Assembly: GCF_006438915.1 (NCBI RefSeq)
Contig: NZ_RCZE01000007.1
Coordinates: 287,525 to 351,524 of the forward strand
DNA length: 64,000 nucleotides
Direction of reading: 5' to 3'
From: Pseudomonas arsenicoxydans
Lineage (GTDB): Bacteria; Pseudomonadota; Gammaproteobacteria; Pseudomonadales; Pseudomonadaceae
Part shown: one piece after another, positions 24,612 through 30,786 of the stretch
Numbering within the stretch: the stretch's first letter is position 1
Layout of the letters: every line of letters starts with the position of its first letter
The notes under the pieces: model-generated
Told to the model about the DNA's origin: nothing
What the model saw: only the letters and a program-made list of their open reading frames with translations
Databases searched by the model: none
Translations under genes and position numbers: made by a program

Positions 24612-26666
24612 ATGTCGTTTTTATCACCGGGGATCGGGTTGCTGGGGCGTTTTGGCTTCGCACGCAAATTTCAGCTGTTGTTCCTGCTGTTTATCCTGCC
24701 GCTGGCCGGCAGCCTGTTGATGATCGGTCAGGATTATCGCGCCAAACTCAGCCTCATCTCCGGCGAACGTGCCGGGGTTCGGCAACTGCTCGCTCTGGAT
24801 GCTCTGGATAACTTGCTCGCTGCTCAGCGTGATCGCGCTGCTCGCTGGCGCGCCACCGAAACCAATCGCCAGCCGACGCCAGCGACCCTCGCCGCAATGG
24901 GCGCGTTTGATGCGGTGCAGCCTGCCGTCGCTCAAGCCACCTCAGACCTCGGCAACGCCCTGAAAATCGAAGGCGCCGAGGGCGAAACGCTGACCCGCTA
25001 TCAAGCCCTGCAAACCGCTCTCAATGGCCTGGACTCGAAAAGCCTGAGCGGCGTCGGCTGGTGGCCGGACGGTTACGACCGTTTCACCAACGCCTTGAGC
25101 GCCTTGCAAGCACTGCGCGAACAGATCGCCATGGACAATCGCCTGACGCTCGCGCCATGGCTGGAAACCTATTTGCTGACGCAGATATCCACCCAGCACG
25201 CACCGGACCTGATCGAGCGGGTCGGCCGCCTGGCCGCCGTCGGCCAAGCGTCTGTGGTGTCGGGCCAGTTCACCCTGCAAAGCCGCCTGCAATTGCGCGA
25301 CTTGCGCAGCCGCATCGGTGATGCCCGCGAGCAACTGGTAAAAACCGCCACGCTCCTGGAAGCGCGTCTGCCCAGCGCATTGCAAAGTTGGGCCGGGCAA
25401 TACCATGACAACCTCAAACACCTCGACGCGAGTCTGAAAGTGCTGGATGACGGCGTGTTCGGCGGCAGCATCAGCCTCAAGCCGGAAGAATTCGAACGCA
25501 ACCTCGACGCTCTGCTCACGGATCTTGCGGCCCTGCGCCAGCAATCGTTGATGTCGCTGGATCAGCGTCTGGATTACTACCACGACTCGGCGATACGCCA
25601 ATTCATGCTGGTGGCAATGATCTTTGGTTGTCTGCTGCTGGCCGCGCTGTACCTGTTCATCTGCCTGCAAGCCTCGATCCGGCGTAGCGCCAGCGGCATC
25701 ACGCTGCTGGCCGAAGCCTTGCGTGATGGCAATCTGAGCCTGCAAGCGCCCGTGCAGGGCCGTGACGAACTGGCGGCCATCAGCACCGCCCTGAACGTCG
25801 CCGTGGTGCAACTGCGCAACAGCTTGCAGGGGGTTGATCACGAAACCTTGCAGGTGAGCAACGCGGTGCGCACGCTCAACCATCACTCCAGCGGCGCCCT
25901 CGGCGAAGTCGAAGCGCAACAATTGCAAATCAGCCAGATCGCCGCAGCGGCCACGCAACTGGCGGCGACCTCTCAAGGGGTCGCCCAGAGTTGCGAGCAG
26001 GCCTCAGGCAGCGCTCAGCACACCCAGCGTATTGCCGCCGACAGCAGCCGAGACAGTCAGCGCACCACGGCGAGTATTCAGCAGCTCAATCAGCGCTTGA
26101 ACGACACCGCCGCGGCACTGGGCCGGGTCAGCGAACAAGGACAACAGATTCAACTGGTGGTCGACACCATTCGCGGGGTCGCCGAGCAAACCAACCTGTT
26201 GGCGCTCAACGCGGCTATCGAAGCCGCTCGTGCCGGCGAACAAGGCCGCGGCTTTGCCGTGGTGGCTGATGAGGTGCGCAGCCTGTCGCAACGCACCCAG
26301 TCTTCTACCGCGCAAATTGCCGGCACGGTCGACAGCCTGCGCAACACCGTGAACGAGGCGGTCAACCTGATGGAAGCGGCGTGTAGCCAGGCACAAAGTG
26401 ATGCCCAATCCGTCACCGGCCTGGGTGAACGCCTCGGGGAAATTGCCCTCGCGGTGCAAGGCGTGACCGACACCCTGGCGCACATCGCGACGGCGGTGGA
26501 AGAACAGGCCAGTACCGCCGATGAAGTCAGCGGCAACATTCAGCAGGTCGATCAGGCAGCGGTCAGGTTGCTGGAAGGCGCGCGAGCAGTGAACCTGGCG
26601 GCAGACACCTTGAGCCAGGGCAGCAAGGCCCTGAGCGCGAATACCGGGAGATTTCAGCTCAGTTGA
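24612..26666 (+). CDS. Methyl-accepting chemotaxis protein
   Basis: A 684-aa transmembrane chemoreceptor. One membrane helix near residues 17-37 (LLFLLFILPLAGSLLMIG) and another near 335-357 (QFMLVAMIFGCLLLAALYLF) bracket a roughly 300-residue helical periplasmic sensor rich in Leu/Gln. A HAMP linker follows, then the cytoplasmic signalling hairpin with the invariant tip EQTNLLALNAAIEAARAGEQ and GFAVVADEVRSLSQRT, which contacts CheA/CheW. ATG 24612 follows GAGGAG; the longer frame from 24396 adds 72 residues with no hydrophobic start. The sensed ligand is unknown. Confidence 0.93.
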   Translation: MSFLSPGIGLLGRFGFARKFQLLFLLFILPLAGSLLMIGQDYRAKLSLISGERAGVRQLLALDALDNLLAAQRDRAARWRATETNRQPTPATLAAMGAFDAVQPAVAQATSDLGNALKIEGAEGETLTRYQALQTALNGLDSKSLSGVGWWPDGYDRFTNALSALQALREQIAMDNRLTLAPWLETYLLTQISTQHAPDLIERVGRLAAVGQASVVSGQFTLQSRLQLRDLRSRIGDAREQLVKTATLLEARLPSALQSWAGQYHDNLKHLDASLKVLDDGVFGGSISLKPEEFERNLDALLTDLAALRQQSLMSLDQRLDYYHDSAIRQFMLVAMIFGCLLLAALYLFICLQASIRRSASGITLLAEALRDGNLSLQAPVQGRDELAAISTALNVAVVQLRNSLQGVDHETLQVSNAVRTLNHHSSGALGEVEAQQLQISQIAAAATQLAATSQGVAQSCEQASGSAQHTQRIAADSSRDSQRTTASIQQLNQRLNDTAAALGRVSEQGQQIQLVVDTIRGVAEQTNLLALNAAIEAARAGEQGRGFAVVADEVRSLSQRTQSSTAQIAGTVDSLRNTVNEAVNLMEAACSQAQSDAQSVTGLGERLGEIALAVQGVTDTLAHIATAVEEQASTADEVSGNIQQVDQAAVRLLEGARAVNLAADTLSQGSKALSANTGRFQLS

Positions 26667-26742
26667 TGCCCTCCTCCGGCCCGATTTTTCGGGTCAGGAG
26701 GATAAGCAGTTGAAAGCGTAGAGAAATATTTTAGATTTACGC

Positions 26743-26771
26743 TTGACACATCATCGTTCCAAGCCAATAAT
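26743..26771 (+). promoter_or_regulatory. Sigma70 promoter of tRNA-Met
   Basis: TTGACA (26743-26748), 17-bp spacer, AATAAT (26766-26771). This ends 11 bp before the tRNA, in an AT-rich stretch unlike its surroundings. Confidence 0.85.
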
Positions 26772-26782
26772 GCGCGCCACTT

Positions 26783-26859
26783 GGCTACATAGCTCAGTTG
26801 GTTAGAGCATAGCATTCATAATGCTGGGGTCCGGGGTTCAAGTCCCTGTGTAGCCACCA
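26783..26859 (+). tRNA. tRNA-Met (CAT anticodon), integration target
   Basis: 77 nt with encoded CCA. Acceptor GGCTACA pairs with TGTAGCC; the anticodon loop TTCATAA presents CAT; the D arm AGCTCAGTTGGTTAGAGC and T arm are normal. The sequence resembles elongator tRNA-Met; a tRNA-Ile2 read-out (lysidine-modified CAT) is less likely but not excluded. Its 3' end is the left attachment site of the genetic element that follows, and the element supplies the present 3' end. Confidence 0.95.
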
Positions 26860-26864
26860 AGTAC
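26831..26864 (+). other. attL (tRNA-Met T-arm/3' end)
   Basis: Contains GGTTCAAGTCCCTGTGTAGC followed by CACCAAGTAC. It matches attR at 36056-36086 apart from scattered substitutions and one missing G, defining the left end of the integrated element. Confidence 0.85.
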
Positions 26865-26902
26865 CTGTTTACAGATGTCTCCATGAGTCTATAAACAACC
26901 TC

Positions 26903-26931
26903 AAGAAGCCCGCCTAGTGCGGGCTTTCTTG
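26903..26931 (+). terminator. Intrinsic terminator after tRNA-Met, supplied by the element
   Basis: Stem AAGCCCGC/GCGGGCTT with a 5-nt loop and TTCTTG tail. It replaces the host terminator now displaced to 36088. Confidence 0.8.
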
Positions 26932-26973
26932 TTTCTGGCTGTATCTCCTTATCTACCCCTATACCTTCCCGCC

Positions 26974-27023
26974 GTGTATCCCGCTGTGTATCCTTGATGA
27001 AAAATCGAACCGAGGGGATACAA
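26974..27023. repeat. Left integrase arm-type sites
   Basis: GTGTATCC at 26974 and 26986 (12-bp period), plus GGGGATACAA at 27014-27023, which is the inverse of TTGTATCCCC. The same octamer with the same 12-bp period appears near the right end (35986, 35998). Such paired arm repeats are expected for integrases with an N-terminal arm-binding domain. Confidence 0.6.
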
Positions 27024-27027
27024 GCCC

Positions 27028-28272
27028 ATGAAGCGCTCCGAAATCAAGCGCCGCCCACTGTCTGATACCGCCCTAGCGGGCTTGGAGCCCGACACCAAGG
27101 AATACCGGGAGCAGGATGGTAGCGGCCTGTATTTCCGTGTGAAGCCTGACGGCCAGAAGTCCTGGCAACTACGTTACAAGACGCCAGCAGGCAAGTGGAG
27201 TTGGTTGGGGTTAGGTGGTTATCCGGAGGTCGGTGGGGCGCTGGCCAGACAGAAGGCTTCCGAACTGCGCGCCGATGCGGCTGAGGGCAAGAATCCGATA
27301 GCAACCAAACAGGCCCGCCAAGCTGCCAATCTGGCGGCCAGCAATAGCACCTTTGAATCACTGGCGCGGGAATGGCATGCGTCTCGGCTCAACTCTTGGG
27401 ATGCTGGCACCGCCAAACGAGTTATGGGCGCCTTGGAGCGTCATGTGTTCCCCAACTTCGGCAAGCGGCTGTACACCGGTATCCTGTCGATGGAGTGGAT
27501 GGAGCTGTTACGGGGACTGGAGCAGCAAGGCATTCTTGAGCAAATGAGCCGAGTGCGAGCCTACTGCAAGGATGTGTACGATCTGGCCCGGGTGACGGGG
27601 CGAGCCGTGAACAACCCGCTTGAGGGTGTCCATAAATTCTTGGCCTCAGGTAAAGCTGAGAACTACGCCCATGTCAGCCTTGATGAGTTGCCTGCGCTGC
27701 TCCGGGCTATCCGCTCCTATCCACACGCCAAAGACGTACAACTTGGCTTACGTCTGCTGACCCTGATAGCTGTGCGCCCCAGCGAGCTGCGCGAAGCCCG
27801 CTGGGAAGAATTCGATCTAAACAAGAAGCTTTGGACGATCCCGGTAGAACGCAAGGGCCGCAAGAAAGGACTTGAACACCTGGTGCCACTCAGCCGTCAG
27901 GCCATTGAAATACTGGAAGAGCTGCGCAGCCTGACCGGCGCCTACCCACTGCTATTCCCCGGAAGAAGCGACCGCACCAAACCCCGTAGCGATACCGTGT
28001 TTCTGATGGCCTTGCGTCGCCTGGGCTATGAGGGTCGACAGACCGGCCATGGTTTTCGCCATATTGCCAGCACCATCCTGAACGAACACGAGTTTGATGC
28101 CGACCATGTCGAAGCCCAGCTCAGCCACAAGGCGCCAGGTGTACGCGGGATCTACAACAAAGCTCAGTACTTGGCACAACGCACAACGATGATGCAGTGG
28201 TACGCCGACTATCTGGACTCCCTTGAAAACGGCAATGTGATTCATGTCGAGTTCTCGAGGGCTGGCACATGA
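27028..28272 (+). CDS. int: Tyrosine integrase, P4/DUF4102 type
   Basis: A 414-aa site-specific recombinase that would integrate and excise the element at tRNA-Met. The N-terminal arm-binding domain (DUF4102, about 8-95) reads REQDGSGLYFRVKPDGQKSW and LGGYPEVGGALARQKA. The core-binding domain covers about 105-200. Catalytic residues are visible as R250 (AVRPSELREARWEE), H341-x-x-R344 (HGFRHIAST), H367 (LSHKAPG) and nucleophile Y376 (GIYNKAQYL). It starts 169 bp after the tRNA behind GAGGGGA. It appears intact. Confidence 0.96.
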   Translation: MKRSEIKRRPLSDTALAGLEPDTKEYREQDGSGLYFRVKPDGQKSWQLRYKTPAGKWSWLGLGGYPEVGGALARQKASELRADAAEGKNPIATKQARQAANLAASNSTFESLAREWHASRLNSWDAGTAKRVMGALERHVFPNFGKRLYTGILSMEWMELLRGLEQQGILEQMSRVRAYCKDVYDLARVTGRAVNNPLEGVHKFLASGKAENYAHVSLDELPALLRAIRSYPHAKDVQLGLRLLTLIAVRPSELREARWEEFDLNKKLWTIPVERKGRKKGLEHLVPLSRQAIEILEELRSLTGAYPLLFPGRSDRTKPRSDTVFLMALRRLGYEGRQTGHGFRHIASTILNEHEFDADHVEAQLSHKAPGVRGIYNKAQYLAQRTTMMQWYADYLDSLENGNVIHVEFSRAGT

Positions 28273-28293
28273 CTCATACCCCATCAAAAAACC

Positions 28294-28414
28294 GTGTTCT
28301 TGGTGTTCTTGGTGTTCCTGAATCCCTGAAGCCCTTTAAATTCTTGGCTTTCAGCTCTAGAACACGAATTAAAAAAAGACGGAACACAATACACCGCCAC
28401 GGTGAAAGGTGTTC
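28294..28414. repeat. Left iteron module (GTGTTC 9-bp repeats)
   Basis: GTGTTC occurs at 28294, 28303 and 28312, exactly 9 bp apart. A 42-bp arm follows, then GAACAC at 28360, with further half-sites GAACAC 28382 and GTGTTC 28409. A 34-bp segment inside the arm (28322-28355) is 27/34 identical to the right module. The stretch 28273-28515 has no convincing gene; this repeat block is its only clear feature. Likely a binding array for the element's replication protein. Confidence 0.7.
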
Positions 28415-28515
28415 TTCAAAACCGCCTCTTCTGCCTGCGGGCCAAGGCAATGGAAAAGTTGTGTCGAATCGCGGCGCAGGCGTTTCGCAGGGCTTCCGGG
28501 GCGAGGGGTGCTGTA

Positions 28516-29064
28516 ATGGATGATGAATTTGAAGACATGGATGCCGTTTTTAAAGACGCGGTATCTGTTCGCAGTACACGCAGCTGGGTCCTGATTCCTG
28601 ATGACGAGAATCCAAAGCGCATGCTTTGGCATTGGGTGCCATGGGCTGAGGATGATCTAGATAAGCTGTTTCGGCGAGTGAACGATGGGAACTCTTCCGA
28701 GGAGGATCACGAACTGTTTGACGCCTGCATGCTGGACAGATTCATTGGCAGGGTTGAAGCCGGAGAACCAGTTGAGCCCTGGATTCTCGCCAGCTTGGCT
28801 AAGTCCTTCACTCACGTGTTAATGGGGGCGCAATGGAATGATGAGATCCGGCTACCTGGTCGCCCCGTTCCACAGATCAGGAGTTGGCGCGAACAGCGGG
28901 ATCTGGATATTTTCTTTGACGTGATGCATTGCGTAAGCGGGAAAGGGCTTGTGGTAACTAAGGCAATCGAAACGGTAGCTGAAAATCATGCTGTTTCTTA
29001 CCAGGCCGCCAGAGCCGCCTACTACCGGTGGAAAGCACTTTCTAAAAACTGGCCAAAACCTTAG
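28516..29064 (+). CDS. Unknown 182-aa element protein
   Basis: I do not recognise a family. The protein starts MDDEFEDMDAVFKDAVSV after a GAGGGG ribosome site; the in-frame upstream extension to 28402 overlaps the iteron region and lacks a start signal. It has an acidic N-terminus, a central W-rich PKRMLWHWVPWAEDDLDK segment and a C-terminal VAENHAVSYQAARAAYYRWK segment (about 155-175) that resembles a helix-turn-helix. It is the first gene after the integrase and may be a regulatory or replication accessory protein. Codon use is closer to the host than in the capsid genes. Confidence 0.6.
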   Translation: MDDEFEDMDAVFKDAVSVRSTRSWVLIPDDENPKRMLWHWVPWAEDDLDKLFRRVNDGNSSEEDHELFDACMLDRFIGRVEAGEPVEPWILASLAKSFTHVLMGAQWNDEIRLPGRPVPQIRSWREQRDLDIFFDVMHCVSGKGLVVTKAIETVAENHAVSYQAARAAYYRWKALSKNWPKP

Positions 29065-29096
29065 AAAGACCCATAACAACCTAATGTCTAAATTTC

Positions 29097-29122
29097 GTCC
29101 TGTCTCTCCCAAGTTACAGGAC
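29097..29122. promoter_or_regulatory. Inverted repeat GTCCTGT-N12-ACAGGAC before the HTH gene
   Basis: A perfect 7-bp inverted repeat whose right arm contains the AGGA ribosome site of the gene at 29130. It can act as an operator for the HTH protein or as an RNA hairpin hiding the Shine-Dalgarno. Confidence 0.55.
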
Positions 29123-29129
29123 GCTCACC

Positions 29130-29363
29130 ATGAACACCGTAATCCAGCGATTTGCCGAATCGCTCCAGCTCTGCCCCTCTGCTCTTCTTACACCTGCCCA
29201 AGTTGCTGCAGCACTGGGCGTCTCGCATCGAACGCTTGCAGCCTGGCGCAGCTCCCGCCATACAGGCCCAGCTTGGATGCGAATCGGTTCGCGAGTGCGC
29301 TATAGCAAAGTTGCAGTGCTGGCCTGGCTCAAAGATCGCTCTCAGAAAACGAGCGAGGCTTGA
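29130..29363 (+). CDS. Small helix-turn-helix DNA-binding protein
   Basis: A 77-aa protein whose middle (about 20-70) is a MerR/excisionase-like winged HTH: LTPAQVAAALGVSHRTLAAW followed by a G-P-A-W-M-R-I-G-S-R-V-R-Y-S wing and VAVLAWLKD. Such proteins in satellites act as excisionases or early-gene activators. AGGA lies 8 nt upstream, inside an inverted repeat. It is followed after 2 bp by an AlpA-type gene, so two HTH proteins are made together. Confidence 0.75.
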   Translation: MNTVIQRFAESLQLCPSALLTPAQVAAALGVSHRTLAAWRSSRHTGPAWMRIGSRVRYSKVAVLAWLKDRSQKTSEA

Positions 29364-29365
29364 CC

Positions 29366-29638
29366 ATGACTGCAACGACAGAAGCCAAGTCAAACAAATC
29401 CAACGTGGTTCTGCTCGACCCGGCAACGACGCTCATTCGAATCCCAGAAGTCATGGCGATTGTAGGGTTGGCGCGGCCCACCATTTATAAGTTGATGCGC
29501 CAAGCTGACAGCGGCTTTCCGCTGCCTGTGAAGCTCAGTCACAGCAGTGCGCGTGGCGCCCCTGTTGCTTGGGTATTGGGTGAGGTTCAGGAATGGGTTC
29601 GAGGACGGATCGCAGCCCGTGGGCAGGTGGCAGCATGA
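29366..29638 (+). CDS. AlpA-family phage regulatory protein
   Basis: A 90-aa AlpA/Vis-like protein: LIRIPEVMAIVGLARPTIYK is the HTH, then GFPLPVKLS and VAWVLGEVQEWVRGRIAAR, the usual AlpA C-terminus. In P4 and PICIs, AlpA or its relatives activate excision and element genes. ATG 29366 is preferred over TTG 29360 because GAGCGAGG is well spaced. Its stop overlaps the next start (ATGA at 29635). Confidence 0.88.
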   Translation: MTATTEAKSNKSNVVLLDPATTLIRIPEVMAIVGLARPTIYKLMRQADSGFPLPVKLSHSSARGAPVAWVLGEVQEWVRGRIAARGQVAA

Positions 29639-29964
29639 CCCCTTTGTTCCTGCCGCATACCGTTCTAGATGCAGTTGGAGCGCTTCTGCCTCCAGCGGTA
29701 GCCAAAGGCAAACATGATCTTTGCGCGCTGCGTGATCGTGCGATTGCAGAAGGCGCCCATGTTCTGCTGTTGGCTTGGCCGACACTGGAGTGGGTGTTAC
29801 TGGCCGTTGAGGTCCCAGAGGGTGTGGTGATCGAGGATGCACAACAGCTCATCCCTAACTTGCTGGCCAACCCCGTCGCCATGGAGTACATGCGCTCAGA
29901 GTCCCGCAAAGGCCAGCACCTGAGCTGGTTGTCTCTGGCCCGCCCCGCCACCATTCAGCACTAA
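29635..29964 (+). CDS. Unknown 109-aa element protein
   Basis: No family recognised. It starts MTPLFLPHTVLDAVGALLPP in an ATGA overlap with the AlpA gene, so it is certainly translated with it; the earlier in-frame start at 29593 lies inside AlpA. The protein is compact, hydrophobic in the middle (AHVLLLAWPTLEWVLLAVEV) and ends with LSWLSLARPATIQH. Similar small genes follow alpA in other satellites, but no activity can be named. Confidence 0.6.
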   Translation: MTPLFLPHTVLDAVGALLPPAVAKGKHDLCALRDRAIAEGAHVLLLAWPTLEWVLLAVEVPEGVVIEDAQQLIPNLLANPVAMEYMRSESRKGQHLSWLSLARPATIQH

Positions 29965-29965
29965 C

Positions 29966-29997
29966 GAAAACGCCCCCGGCTGCAACCGGAGGCGTTA
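29966..29997 (+). terminator. Stem-loop after the alpA group
   Basis: AACGCC and CCGG pair with CCGG and GGCGTT around a short loop, directly after the stop. No T tract follows, so it may be an RNA-stabilising or Rho-linked structure and not a complete intrinsic terminator. Confidence 0.45.
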
Positions 29998-30059
29998 GAG
30001 GTAGATTCGTATGCCCGTTCAATCTATGCCGCATTGCGCAATCGCGCAAGCTCAGCTTG

Positions 30060-30088
30060 TTGCACTTCTCAAATCGAGAGGCTATGCT
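30060..30088 (+). promoter_or_regulatory. Sigma70 promoter for the C4-like RNA/replication operon
   Basis: TTGCAC (30060-30065), 17 bp, TATGCT (30083-30088). Transcripts would start near 30095 and include the structured RNA at 30199-30274 before the first coding gene, as in P4-type immunity operons. Confidence 0.65.
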
Positions 30089-30198
30089 CTGGCTGTCGCT
30101 GCAAATTCAGCGACCGGGTTTGACGGCCCGAGCAACTTGGCGCACAGGCGCCCCATCCGACAGCAGGCGCTTTTTTTGTGCCCGCCGTTTCGTGTTAT

Positions 30199-30274
30199 GG
30201 CGGCTGTGTGTGGGAGACCTTCGGGTCTGCCGGGTTCCAAGTTCCCGGTCCGTCAACCTGCGCACAGCTGCCAC
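30199..30274 (+). ncRNA. Candidate C4-type antisense RNA (immunity RNA)
   Basis: Three stems are visible: an outer stem (GGCGGCTGTGTG with CGCACAGCTGCC), a GAGACC-TTCG-GGTCTG-like hairpin, and a CCGGG...CCCGG hairpin. The loop of the last contains TCCAAGTT (30236-30243), the exact complement of AACTTGGA at 30314-30321, which covers the Shine-Dalgarno of the gene at 30332. AGCTGCCAC (30266-30274) is complementary to GTGGCAGCT (30298-30306). This two-site antisense design is that of the phage P1/P7 C4 and P4 CI RNAs. The 367-bp gene-free stretch 29965-30331 is thus mostly regulatory. Confidence 0.75.
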
Positions 30275-30331
30275 CCTAAATCGTTTGACGGCGATTCGTG
30301 GCAGCTCCATTTAAACTTGGAGTCCCGCCCC

Positions 30332-30505
30332 ATGAAGCACGCCTGCGCCCTCAATCCGTCCAGCAACTCCAGTCGAGCCGCCGCACACCGCGCCATGGCT
30401 ATGTCTGCCCTTCACGCAAACTCCAGCCTTTCTACTCGCCTCGCACGCTACAACCAGCACATGAACAAAGCCCGTGCCCTGGAAACCATCGGGGGTGCGC
30501 AATGA
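30332..30505 (+). CDS. Small basic protein under C4-RNA control
   Basis: A 57-aa Ser/Ala/Arg-rich protein (MKHACALNPSSNSSRAAAH...). Start chosen from the GGAG at 30319-30322; the frame is open back to 30011 but that part overlaps the promoter and structured RNA. Its ribosome site is the target of the antisense loop described at 30199-30274, the position held by kil/ant-type genes in P4 and P1. It overlaps the DUF3077 gene by 4 bp. Whether the peptide itself acts or only serves as a leader for translation of downstream replication genes is unknown. Confidence 0.6.
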   Translation: MKHACALNPSSNSSRAAAHRAMAMSALHANSSLSTRLARYNQHMNKARALETIGGAQ

Positions 30506-30786
30506 GCCCGGACAAATCCTCCGCAAAAACTGCGGGTGTTTCTGGCTTCGCACCGATGGATTCGGAGGGCACTCCGCTATTCAGTGTTGCCCCTGGTGTC
30601 TGTGTTGAGGATGCACTGGAGCACGCTTCATGCCTCATGAGCTGCATCAATCAGTTGACCTTGAGTGCCGCCACCGATGACAGCACTGGTAATGCGACCT
30701 GGTGCGCCCACTACATGGGGGAAATGGTAAAAGCGATCATTGATGATGTGGCTACCGGTCTATTTCGGTCGAGGGACCACACATGA
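30502..30786 (+). CDS. DUF3077 family protein
   Basis: A 94-aa protein with the DUF3077 core LFSVAPGVCVEDALEHASCLM followed by a helical C-terminal half (YMGEMVKAIIDDVATGLF). DUF3077 genes are common in Pseudomonas chromosomes and prophages, often upstream of primase genes; their function is unknown. ATG 30502 overlaps the previous stop (ATGA) and the end overlaps the primase gene by 4 bp, so all three are translated as a unit. Confidence 0.8.
   Translation: MSPDKSSAKTAGVSGFAPMDSEGTPLFSVAPGVCVEDALEHASCLMSCINQLTLSAATDDSTGNATWCAHYMGEMVKAIIDDVATGLFRSRDHT

Noticed and set aside
28294..28414. Short regularly spaced repeats as a CRISPR array
   Set aside because: The repeat unit is only 9 bp with no spacers, and no cas gene is in the window; iterons fit better.
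28269..28523. 84-aa ORF overlapping the integrase stop (ATGA)
   Set aside because: It is read straight through the 9-bp iterons, giving a repetitive low-complexity start (RVLGVLGVP), and has no family similarity; the repeats explain the sequence better.
30011..30505. 164-aa ORF ending at 30505
   Set aside because: Its first 107 codons cover the promoter and the structured antisense RNA; only the part from ATG 30332 has a ribosome site.
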